Positions 1-5,794 are shown, counted from the stretch's first letter. The stretch is 20,188 nt of DNA from Clostridia bacterium (GCA_012520135.1 JAAYOX010000141.1:1-20188); one strand, 5' to 3'. The notes: generated by a model from the sequence alone, not told the origin. Numbers and translations are program-made.

Positions 1-535
1 GCCCTCCAACAAAACCTTCTATACTTTTTTTAGGGCTTAATTTAGGGGAAAGACGATGTTTGCCAAACTTGGAGCCAATAAAAAAAGCTCCCGTATCATT
101 AGCCCAAGTGAGCAAAAAGACAAGTATTACCAACATCCAGCCCTCAGGGTGAAACTCCCGCAATCGAATTAAAAAACTAAAAAGGCCGCCTACATACAAA
201 CCTCCCAGATAAGTTGCCCCCAAATCACCAAGATTCCGCTCGGGAAATAGGATTAGGAAATGGGCTGACGATGCCAGGAAAACGACCCACATGGCCAATG
301 AAAAATATTGTCCATGCCATAAGTATATGCCAAACAAAAGGCAAATTAAACCTATTACATAACTCCAAATTGCCAAAGGAGTTAAACCCATTGCTTTTTC
401 AAGGCGAATAAACTCATTAATCCCCATCGCCGCAGCCACTAAAGATACGATCATCAAGGGAACACCGGCAAAATAAAAAACAAGCAAAATAAGCGGTATC
501 CCGATAACTGCAGTCACCACCCGCTGCCATAACAT
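1..535 (-). CDS. cdsA: Phosphatidate cytidylyltransferase, 3' end outside window
   Basis: CDP-diacylglycerol synthase makes CDP-diacylglycerol from phosphatidate and CTP at the cytoplasmic membrane, the branch point of phospholipid synthesis. The first 178 residues are present and the reading frame is open to the window edge. The N-terminus (MLWQRVVTAVIGIPLILL) starts a run of hydrophobic membrane segments. Near residues 145-178 the family pattern is visible: DTGAFFIGSKFGKHRLSP followed by SPKKSIEGFVGG, matching the conserved DTGA...G..fGkh..sPkKt.EG.vGG block of CdsA. The C-terminal signature lies beyond the edge. The ATG at 535 has a GAGGTG ribosome site five bases upstream. It follows uppS by 15 bases, the usual uppS-cdsA order of Bacillota. 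The ORF is normal; only the window truncates it. Family assignment is secure from the motif. Confidence 0.95.
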   Translation of the reverse strand, partial: MLWQRVVTAVIGIPLILLVFYFAGVPLMIVSLVAAAMGINEFIRLEKAMGLTPLAIWSYVIGLICLLFGIYLWHGQYFSLAMWVVFLASSAHFLILFPERNLGDLGATYLGGLYVGGLFSFLIRLREFHPEGWMLVILVFLLTWANDTGAFFIGSKFGKHRLSPKLSPKKSIEGFVGG

Positions 536-550
536 ATAAACACCTCACAT

Positions 551-1327
551 TTATAGTCGTAACCCGCCAAAACGGCGATCACGTTTTTGATACGCCCGAA
601 TGGCTTCTACAAGGTGCTCTTTTCTGAAATCCGGCCACAGAACATCAGTAATCCAAAACTCAGTATAAGCAATCTGCCACAACAAGAAGTTGCTGATGCG
701 GTATTCCCCCGAAGGCCTGATCAATAAGTCAGGATCAGGCATATCTTTGGTAGCTAAATGTTGGGAAATAACCTCTTCCGTAATTTCTTCGAATGCCAAC
801 TCACCATTAACTAAAAGCCGGGCAACTTCTTTTACGGCATTCACTATTTCGGCTCTACCTCCATAATTCAAGGCGATATTTAAAATTAACCGGTCATTAG
901 CTGCCGTCTGCTTCACGGCCTTTTCCAATTGGCGTACAGCAGGAACAGGCAACCGGCTGATTTCACCGATGGGAGAAATTCTTACTCCTTGCCGGTCCAG
1001 TTCATTTATCTCTTTCTGCAAATACTCTACTAATAGATTCATCAAAATATCAACTTCTTCTTTAGGCCTTTTCCAATTCTCTGTAGAAAAAGCATAAACC
1101 GTCAATATTTTAACCTCTAATTCCAAGCACGCCTCCACCATCGCCCGCAAAGATTCTACTCCTTTGCGATGGCCAGCTGCCCGAGGTAGATTTCTTTTTT
1201 GGGCCCAGCGGCCATTACCGTCCATAATAATGGCTATATGGGTAGGGATTTCACCTGATAACTCCAACTTCGACGGTTTCTCCCGGCTAACCCCGGTTTT
1301 ACCCCTGAAAAAAGGTAATCGCAACAT
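551..1327 (-). CDS. uppS: Isoprenyl transferase / undecaprenyl diphosphate synthase
   Basis: Cis-prenyltransferase that adds isopentenyl units to farnesyl diphosphate to give undecaprenyl diphosphate, the lipid carrier for peptidoglycan and other envelope polymers. At 258 residues it has the usual length. The active-site loop is visible as HIAIIMDGNGRWAQKRNLPR with the metal-binding Asp at residue 36, followed by GHRKGVE, YAFSTENWKRP, LNYGGRAEI, and the C-terminal IRPSGEYRISNFLLWQ / WPDF block that binds the homoallylic substrate. The position usually occupied by Thr in IRTSGE is Pro here, a variant I take as tolerated. ATG at 1327 with GGGAG six bases upstream. It lies between the ferredoxin gene (separated by a stem-loop) and cdsA (15-base gap). 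Identity is certain at family level. Confidence 0.97.
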   Translation of the reverse strand: MLRLPFFRGKTGVSREKPSKLELSGEIPTHIAIIMDGNGRWAQKRNLPRAAGHRKGVESLRAMVEACLELEVKILTVYAFSTENWKRPKEEVDILMNLLVEYLQKEINELDRQGVRISPIGEISRLPVPAVRQLEKAVKQTAANDRLILNIALNYGGRAEIVNAVKEVARLLVNGELAFEEITEEVISQHLATKDMPDPDLLIRPSGEYRISNFLLWQIAYTEFWITDVLWPDFRKEHLVEAIRAYQKRDRRFGGLRL

Positions 1328-1359
1328 CGCAGTCTCCCAATAACTGTATTTTTAGTAAC

Positions 1360-1383
1360 AAACCCCCTCACCAGAGGGGGTTT
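1360..1383 (-). terminator. Stem-loop between ferredoxin and uppS (weak terminator or processing site)
   Basis: A perfect 10-bp inverted repeat, AAACCCCCTC and GAGGGGGTTT with a 4-base loop, begins five bases after the ferredoxin stop. On the minus strand the bases after the stem are TTTGTTACT, a poor U-tract, so termination is probably partial. It could attenuate uppS-cdsA or protect the short ferredoxin mRNA. Confidence 0.5.
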
Positions 1384-1388
1384 AATGA

Positions 1389-1556
1389 TTACTCTTCAAC
1401 AATTGCATCGTTGGGGCATGCATCCTGACATGCACCACATTCTGTGCAAGTATCTTGATCGATGACGAAAATGTCGTCTCCTTCAGAAATAGAACCGCTG
1501 GGGCATTCATCAGCACAGATGCCACATGCAATACACTCATCAGTGATACGGAACAA
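1389..1556 (-). CDS. Clostridial-type 2[4Fe-4S] ferredoxin, 55 aa, TTG start
   Basis: Small low-potential electron carrier. The 55-residue product carries two complete cluster motifs, CIACGICADECP (Cys 8, 11, 14, 18) and CTECGACQDACP (Cys 37, 40, 43, 47), with the internal pseudo-twofold repeat of clostridial ferredoxins and a very acidic composition. An in-frame stop lies two codons before the TTG at 1556, and no ATG or GTG lies in this frame before the first cysteine, so TTG is the only credible start. It is backed by a strong AAAGGAGGTG ribosome site seven bases upstream. The gene sits between frr and uppS, which are adjacent or nearly so in many Bacillota, so it looks like a lineage-specific insertion in the translation/envelope cluster. 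Partner enzymes cannot be told from this window. A conventional ORF search misses it because of the length and start codon. Confidence 0.93.
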   Translation of the reverse strand: MFRITDECIACGICADECPSGSISEGDDIFVIDQDTCTECGACQDACPNDAIVEE

Positions 1557-1562
1557 CGTTTA

Positions 1563-1572
1563 CACCTCCTTT
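1563..1572 (-). promoter_or_regulatory. Strong ribosome binding site deciding the ferredoxin TTG start
   Basis: Minus strand AAAGGAGGTG, near-perfect complement to the 16S 3' end, seven bases from the TTG at 1556. It is the main argument for the non-ATG start of the ferredoxin gene. Confidence 0.8.
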
Positions 1573-1664
1573 CACAGCAACAACGACGATTGATCATAAA
1601 CAGCAAACAAGTCCACCCGACCACGGAACCCATTTGTTGTTTTATAATCCGGAGGTTACCCTTC

Positions 1665-2222
1665 CTAAACTTCCATTATTTCTGCTTCTTTGTTAGCGAG
1701 TACCTTATCTACTTGCTCCACATACTCGTTGGTCAGTTTTTGAATTTGTTCTTGAGCCTTTTTTGCCTCATCCTCAGAAAGGCTCTTATCTTTTTCCAAA
1801 GACTTGACTCCATCATTAGCTTCCCGGCGAATATTTCTAATTACTACCCTGTATTCTTCGGCTTTTTTCTTCACCAGTTTAACCAGTTCCTGACGGCGTT
1901 CCTGGGTTAGTTGAGGAATAGCAATCCTAATTATAGTACCGTCGTTGGAAGGAGTCAGGTTGAGATCTGATTTTAAAATGGCCTTTTCAATACTGGCAAT
2001 TACCGTCTTATCCCAGGGCTGAATTACTAACAGTCGTGGTTCAGGCGCTGAAATACTGGCAAGTTGATTAACCGGAGTCATAGTACCGTAATAGTCCACT
2101 TGTACCTTGTCCAACAAGGCCGGGTTAGCTCTCCCCGCCCGAATCGAAGCCAAGTCCCTTTTCATAGCCTCGATTGCTTTTTTCATCTTATCCTCGGCTT
2201 CCTGGAAAAGTTGTTCCGTCAT
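1665..2222 (-). CDS. frr: Ribosome recycling factor
   Basis: RRF works with EF-G to split post-termination ribosomes. The 185-residue product (186 if the preceding ATG at 2225 is used) matches the family length. Hallmarks include the N-terminal AEDKMKKAIEAMKRDLASIRAGRANPALLD segment (the SIRAGRA core of the three-helix bundle) and the C-terminal IRNIRREANDGVKSLEKDKSLSEDEAKKAQEQIQKLTNEYVEQVD. Two consecutive ATG codons are possible. I prefer 2222 because GGAGG is then seven bases away rather than four and the length is the canonical 185. The start and its ribosome site lie inside the last codons of pyrH, so the two genes overlap by 35-38 bases and are probably translationally coupled. Confidence 0.96.
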   Translation of the reverse strand: MTEQLFQEAEDKMKKAIEAMKRDLASIRAGRANPALLDKVQVDYYGTMTPVNQLASISAPEPRLLVIQPWDKTVIASIEKAILKSDLNLTPSNDGTIIRIAIPQLTQERRQELVKLVKKKAEEYRVVIRNIRREANDGVKSLEKDKSLSEDEAKKAQEQIQKLTNEYVEQVDKVLANKEAEIMEV

Positions 2223-2943
2223 CATACTCCCTCCCTACATATGTTCCGATTTTTTCACCAAGCACTACTTTAAGGATGTTCCCCTTTCGAGTCAAATCAA
2301 AGACAATGATTGGTATGTTGTTATCCATACATAATGAGGCAGCTGTAGAATCCATTACGCCCAGCCCCTGATTCAGCACTTCGATATAACTGAGTTGCTC
2401 ATACCGTTTTGCTTGGGGATTTTTGACCGGATCAGAATCATATACTCCGTCAACTTTTTTGGCCATTAAAATTACATCTGCTTCAATTTCCGCAGCCCTT
2501 AAAGCCGCCGTAGTATCGGTGGAGAAATACGGGTTGCCTGTGCCGGCTCCAAAGATCACCACACGACCTTTTTCCAGGTGTCTCATGGCTCTGCGTCTAA
2601 TGTAAGGTTCCGCAATCTCACGCATCTCAATAGCAGTCTGGACTCGGGTATCAATGCCATTTTGTTCGAAAGCGTCCTGAAGGGCCAAGGCATTCATCAC
2701 CGTAGCCAACATGCCCATATAGTCTGCAGTAGCCCTATCCATGCCTTGATTTGAACCGGCTACGCCTCGCCAGAGATTACCTCCGCCAACTACAACTGCT
2801 ACCTCTACACCCAGTTCAGTGACGTCTTTCACTTGCTCTGCCACCGTACGTAGCATCGCATGCTCCAGACCAAATCCTTGTTTCCCCGCCAGTGCCTCTC
2901 CGCTGAGCTTTAAAACAACTCTTTTAAACTTTGGTTTTGTCAT
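2188..2943 (-). CDS. pyrH: UMP kinase
   Basis: Hexameric bacterial UMP kinase of the amino acid kinase fold, phosphorylating UMP to UDP with ATP. The N-terminal FKRVVLKLSGEALAG, the VVVGGGNLWRG glycine loop, DRATADYMGMLATVMNALALQDA, GTGNPYFSTDTTAALRA and KVDGVYDSDP are all diagnostic. The 251-residue product is about 10 residues longer than many homologues because the frame does not stop after the usual IGTxVG end but continues REYDDGTTFPGSRG into frr. The ATG at 2943 has GGAGG 12 bases upstream, a somewhat long spacing. It is separated from tsf by a terminator, so it may have its own promoter, though I find no convincing -35/-10 pair in 2944-3025. The rpsB-tsf-pyrH-frr order is conserved across bacteria. 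Confidence 0.96.
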   Translation of the reverse strand: MTKPKFKRVVLKLSGEALAGKQGFGLEHAMLRTVAEQVKDVTELGVEVAVVVGGGNLWRGVAGSNQGMDRATADYMGMLATVMNALALQDAFEQNGIDTRVQTAIEMREIAEPYIRRRAMRHLEKGRVVIFGAGTGNPYFSTDTTAALRAAEIEADVILMAKKVDGVYDSDPVKNPQAKRYEQLSYIEVLNQGLGVMDSTAASLCMDNNIPIIVFDLTRKGNILKVVLGEKIGTYVGREYDDGTTFPGSRG

Positions 2944-3025
2944 CGGACTAAGTAACCTCCGTTTACCTAAGGTACAGATATTCTACGTATTGAACGGAAT
3001 TCCTTTTTTAAAAAAACTTTGTTCT

Positions 3026-3057
3026 AAAAAAAGAGAACACTAATGTGCTCTCTTTTT
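3026..3057 (-). terminator. Rho-independent terminator of rpsB-tsf
   Basis: On the minus strand a 13-bp stem (AAAAAGAGAGCAC with GTGTTCTCTTTTT, one G-U pair) and ATTA loop, ending in a U-tract. The stem begins in the tsf stop codon, leaving no spacer. Confidence 0.88.
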
Positions 3058-3706
3058 ATCTTTGCTTAGTCATAGCCTCTACTTCCGCTGCTAAATCGCA
3101 AGCACGCTTACTTAGTCCTTCACCCAGTTCAAAGCGCACAAAACGACGTACGGAAATATTTTCTCCGATAGTTGCGATGGCTTGGGTGACCAAATCCCGT
3201 ACAGTTATATCCGGGTCTTTTACGAAAGGTTGCTCTAACAAGCAGACTTCTTTATAGTATTTCTCGATCCGGCCCTCAACCATTTTTTCTACAATTTTCT
3301 CTGGTTTACCCTCGTTAAGAGCCTGTGCCTTGAGAATTGATCTTTCTTGGTCAATTACTTCAGCAGGCACCTCTTCCCGGGACACGTATTCAGGACGGGA
3401 CGCCGCTATATGCATGGCGATATCATGGCATAACTCTTTGAACTTGTCCGTTTTGGCCACAAAATCAGTCTCACAGTTAACTTCAACTAAGACACCGATT
3501 CTGCCCATACCGTGAATATAAGACTCAACGAGTCCTTCGCTGGCCAAACGGCCTGCTTTCTTAGCCGCAGCTGCTAATCCTTTTTCCCTCAGATACGCAA
3601 CTGCCGCTTCCATGTCACCATTAGTTTCCTGAAGAGCCCTCTTGCAATCCATCATACCTGCTTCGGTTCGTTCCCTCAATTCCTTAACCATTGCAGCAGT
3701 AATCAT
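3056..3706 (-). CDS. tsf: Elongation factor Ts, short form
   Basis: EF-Ts is the guanine nucleotide exchange factor that regenerates EF-Tu-GTP. The N-terminal UBA-like domain (residues 1-55, MVKELRERTEAGMMDCKRAL) and the TDFVAKTDKF exchange motif (residues about 80-90) are clear. At 216 residues it is well short of the roughly 280-290 residues of the E. coli or B. subtilis proteins and closer to the Thermus type, consistent with a single rather than duplicated core subdomain. Short EF-Ts proteins are common in deep-branching Clostridia, so I read it as a natural short form rather than a truncation; the frame is intact. ATG at 3706 with AAAGGAGG nine bases upstream, 47 bases after rpsB. Confidence 0.96.
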   Translation of the reverse strand: MITAAMVKELRERTEAGMMDCKRALQETNGDMEAAVAYLREKGLAAAAKKAGRLASEGLVESYIHGMGRIGVLVEVNCETDFVAKTDKFKELCHDIAMHIAASRPEYVSREEVPAEVIDQERSILKAQALNEGKPEKIVEKMVEGRIEKYYKEVCLLEQPFVKDPDITVRDLVTQAIATIGENISVRRFVRFELGEGLSKRACDLAAEVEAMTKQR

Positions 3707-3753
3707 GGATATTCACCTCCTTTTAGGGGCGGCACAGCCATACCAATCAGAAA

Positions 3754-4479
3754 TTATTCTTCATCTTCCACTTCGGGTTCCGCTTCCTGGCCAACTTGGC
3801 CCTGGGTTCCTTCCAACACAGCGTCAGCTATTTTACTGGTCAGCAGTTTAACCGCTCGAATAGCATCATCGTTTCCGGGTATTACGTAGTCCACTTCATC
3901 AGGATCACAGTTAGTATCTACAATGGCGATCACCGGAATACCCAGTTTTCTTGCTTCAGCCAGAGCAATCCTTTCTTTCCTGGGGTCTACGATGAAAAGA
4001 GCACCCGGTAGTCCCTTCATGGTTTTAATACCACCCAGGAACCGCTGTAGCTTATCCCTTTCACCCAACAGCTGAGCCACTTCTTTTTTGGGCAACAAAG
4101 CAAACTTGCCTTCTTCTTCCATTCTCTCCAACTCGTGAAGACGATCGATCCGCTTACGGATAGTTTGATAGTTAGTCAGCATGCCGCCTAACCATCTCTC
4201 ATTCACATAAAACATGCCGCAGCGTTCTGCTTCTTCACGAATGGACTCCTGGGCTTGCTTCTTAGTCCCGACAAACAAGATGCTTTTACCTTCGCTAGCG
4301 AGACTCCTTACGAAATCATAAGCCTCTTCGACTTTTTTCACTGTCTTTTGCAAATCTATAATATAGATCCCATTACGTTCAGTAAAAATATAAGGAGCCA
4401 TTTTCGGGTTCCAACGACGGGTCTGATGCCCGAAATGAACCCCGGCTTCTAATAGCTGTTTCATAGAAATCACTGCCAC
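3754..4479 (-). CDS. rpsB: 30S ribosomal protein S2
   Basis: S2 binds late to the 30S platform side and helps hold S1/mRNA. The 241-residue product has the family opening VISMKQLLEAGVHFGHQTRRWNPKM, the coiled-coil stretch around residues 95-165, and FIVDPRKERIALAEARKLGIPVIAIVDTNCDPDEVDYVIPGNDDA. The tail is acidic (EPEVEDEE). I start it at GTG 4479 (VAVISMKQ...), nine bases from a GGAGG site. The frame is open further upstream, but that part is the untranslated leader behind the promoter at 4592-4620 and does not resemble S2. First gene of rpsB-tsf. The leader can form alternative hairpins, compatible with autoregulation by S2. Confidence 0.97.
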   Translation of the reverse strand: MAVISMKQLLEAGVHFGHQTRRWNPKMAPYIFTERNGIYIIDLQKTVKKVEEAYDFVRSLASEGKSILFVGTKKQAQESIREEAERCGMFYVNERWLGGMLTNYQTIRKRIDRLHELERMEEEGKFALLPKKEVAQLLGERDKLQRFLGGIKTMKGLPGALFIVDPRKERIALAEARKLGIPVIAIVDTNCDPDEVDYVIPGNDDAIRAVKLLTSKIADAVLEGTQGQVGQEAEPEVEDEE

Positions 4480-4529
4480 TATACTCCACCTCCTCTCCCT
4501 GGTTTTAGACCTCCACTCCTCGCATTTTC

Positions 4530-4566
4530 GAGAAAGACCCGTAGGCACCCTTTCTCCAATTGAGAA
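4530..4566 (-). promoter_or_regulatory. rpsB leader with mutually exclusive hairpins
   Basis: Between the predicted start of transcription (near 4585) and the rpsB GTG, the minus strand leader can pair TTCTC (4562-4566) with GAGAA (4552-4556). Alternatively, the same GAGAA, extended to GAGAAAG (4550-4556), can pair with CTTTCTC (4530-4536) around a 13-base loop. The two hairpins exclude each other. A further small hairpin, GTGTA/TACAC, lies just upstream. The layout is typical of a ribosomal-protein autoregulatory leader; that role is inference. Confidence 0.45.
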
Positions 4567-4591
4567 GCGTGTGTATTTTACACCAAAACCT

Positions 4592-4620
4592 AGTATAGCA
4601 TAGGAAATTGGCAATCGCAA
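4592..4620 (-). promoter_or_regulatory. Sigma-A type promoter of rpsB-tsf
   Basis: Minus strand TTGCGA (4615-4620), a 17-base spacer and TATACT (4592-4597). Best promoter match in the window, placing the transcript start near 4585 and giving a leader of about 105 bases. Confidence 0.82.
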
Positions 4621-4684
4621 TAAGCCAGACAAGGATATACACATAAATTCTTGCCAAAAATGCCTATCTCTATGCGCATTATTA

Positions 4685-4698
4685 AGAAAACGTTTTCA
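4685..4698. promoter_or_regulatory. Operator-like palindrome (LacI-family/cre-like)
   Basis: GAAAACGTTTTC is a perfect 12-bp palindrome centred on CG. Read as TGAAAACGTTTTCT on the minus strand it matches 13 of 14 positions of the cre consensus TGWAARCGNTWNCA. It lies about 65 bp upstream of the rpsB -35 box. Binding by CcpA or another LacI/GalR-family protein is inferred from pattern only. Confidence 0.35.
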
Positions 4699-4724
4699 GT
4701 TCTTTTCAGACTATCAACAAAAAG

Positions 4725-4926
4725 CAAATCGATGTTAATCGAAGGGCTGAATTGGAGCCAGAATCAGAACAGCGAAGCAAACATTACAGCCGTAAGCGAT
4801 CTACCGAAAATGATACTTTGTCAACAGTCTGAGCATCCGTAAAGTGCGAATTAGGAGGCATCCGGGGGCGACTGAGCTCATCCCCAAACCGGGCTTCGTC
4901 TTTCGCCCACGATTAACATCGATTTG
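4725..4926 (+). repeat. Long palindromic repeat element, copy 1 (202 bp)
   Basis: Bounded by a perfect 17-bp inverted repeat, CAAATCGATGTTAATCG (4725-4741) and its complement (4910-4926). Inside, further pairs continue the stem: GGGC 4744-4747 with GCCC 4905-4908, GGAGCC 4754-4759 with GGCTTC 4892-4897 (one G-U), and TCAG 4764-4767 with CTGA 4872-4875, suggesting a rod-like fold. Both ends are homologous to the element at 15810-15866: in the minus orientation the block 4741 to 4707 matches 15851-15885 at 25 of 35 positions without gaps, and the other end matches at about 22 of 27. The 168-bp centre is absent from copy 2. It may be a non-autonomous mobile element or a structured RNA; no coding potential is evident. 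Confidence 0.75.
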
Positions 4927-4950
4927 GCATTAACTAATTGGTCAGCAAGC

Positions 4951-4977
4951 AAAAAAGAACCTTTTCGGTTCTTTTTT
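4951..4977 (-). terminator. Bidirectional intrinsic terminator after codY
   Basis: An 11-bp perfect stem (AAAAAAGAACC / GGTTCTTTTTT) with a 5-base loop. Because the stem base is A6/T6 it carries a U-tract in both directions. It overlaps the codY stop codon, ends the topA-codY unit, and could also end a plus-strand transcript from copy 1 of the repeat. Confidence 0.9.
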
Positions 4978-5761
4978 ATCGTTTAAGCTTATTGAGCTCC
5001 TCCATGAGGTTATCATTAAGGACACGGATATAAGTACCCTTCATCCCCAGGGATTTGGATTCAATAACGCCGGCACTTTCAAACTTTCTTAAAGCATTGA
5101 CAATTACCGAACGGGTAATTCCGGCACGATCGGCGATCTTGCTGGCCACCAGAACTCCCTCGTCCCCTTCTAACTCGGCAAAAATATGTTCTACCGCCTC
5201 TAATTCTGAATAAGACAAGGTTCCCAAAGCAATATGGACAGCAGCTCTTTTGCGGGCTTCCTCTTCGATGCGGTCCGCTTTAGCGCGTAAAACTTCCATA
5301 CCAACAACAGTGGCACCGTATTCCGCCAAAATCAAATCTTCATCGGTGAAAGGCACACTGAACTTGGACAGGACCAAAGTACCTAATCTTTGTCCGCTGC
5401 CCATTACCGGTACTACAGTGGTAATTTTATTTTGGAAAATACATTCGGTTTTATCACCGAAAATGCAGCTATTCCCTTCCTGATTAAAGTTGGCTTTAGT
5501 TTCGCTAATTCGCAATAGTTCTTCGTTGTATTCCTCAGGAAAGCGCTCGGAACGATAAACAATATCCTCCATAATCTCACAAGTGAAGCCTTCCACAAAA
5601 GCATAACCAAGAATCTTACCGTGGCGCCCGATGATATAGCAATTGGCGTTGATTACATCTCTGAGCACCTGTGCCATTTCATCAAAGTCAACTGGATTCC
5701 CCGCTGATTTTTGCAGCTGCCTGTTAATGAGTCGTGTTTTTTCTAATAGACTGTTCATCAT
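4976..5761 (-). CDS. codY: GTP-sensing transcriptional pleiotropic repressor CodY
   Basis: Global Bacillota regulator that senses branched-chain amino acids and GTP and represses amino-acid, peptide and stationary-phase genes when nutrients are plentiful. The 261-residue product shows the N-terminal GAF domain (MNSLLEKTRLINRQLQ, GKILGYAF, ERFPEEYNE, TTVVPVMGSGQRLGTLVL) and the C-terminal winged helix at about 203-225 (VLVASKIADRAGITRSVIVN), followed by the conserved ESKSLGMKGTYIRVLN. ATG 5761 is chosen over the next ATG (5758) because GAGGGG lies nine bases upstream. It is the last gene of the topA-trmFO-xerC-hslV-hslU-codY series, 33 bases after hslU, and ends in a strong terminator. In B. 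subtilis the fla/che operon follows codY; here there is none before rpsB. Confidence 0.97.
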   Translation of the reverse strand: MMNSLLEKTRLINRQLQKSAGNPVDFDEMAQVLRDVINANCYIIGRHGKILGYAFVEGFTCEIMEDIVYRSERFPEEYNEELLRISETKANFNQEGNSCIFGDKTECIFQNKITTVVPVMGSGQRLGTLVLSKFSVPFTDEDLILAEYGATVVGMEVLRAKADRIEEEARKRAAVHIALGTLSYSELEAVEHIFAELEGDEGVLVASKIADRAGITRSVIVNALRKFESAGVIESKSLGMKGTYIRVLNDNLMEELNKLKR

Positions 5762-5794
5762 AAATCATTACCCCTCTCTCAACTACTACTAATG

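Larger units (their letters stand above)
4621..4950. other. Gene-free region between the codY terminator and the rpsB promoter
   Basis: About 330 bases without a supportable gene. It holds, from right to left, the long copy of the palindromic repeat (4725-4926), a flanking motif (4707-4721) shared with the second copy, and the CG-centred palindrome at 4685-4698. A 63-codon plus-strand ORF starting at 4651 has no ribosome site and overlaps the repeat, so I do not call it. Confidence 0.8.

Noticed and set aside
1382..1633. 83-codon minus-strand ORF rich in cysteine over the ferredoxin gene
   Set aside because: It is a different frame of the ferredoxin gene; the genuine frame has both CxxCxxCxxxCP motifs and a strong ribosome site.
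1455..1910. 151-codon plus-strand ORF antisense to frr and the ferredoxin gene
   Set aside because: Antisense shadow of well-supported genes, no start signals or recognisable product.
4480..4644. N-terminal extension of S2 (296-codon open frame)
   Set aside because: The added part covers the promoter and leader and has no similarity to S2; GTG 4479 has the ribosome site.
4701..4716. Possible CodY box (CTGAAAA half-sites upstream of rpsB)
   Set aside because: About five mismatches to AATTTTCWGAAAATT in an AT-rich stretch; too weak to claim.
4651..4842. Plus-strand 63-codon ORF in the codY-rpsB gap
   Set aside because: No ribosome site or promoter, no recognisable protein, and it runs through the palindromic repeat arm.
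4725..4926. CRISPR repeat-spacer unit
   Set aside because: Two inverted arms, not direct repeats with regular spacers, and no cas genes.
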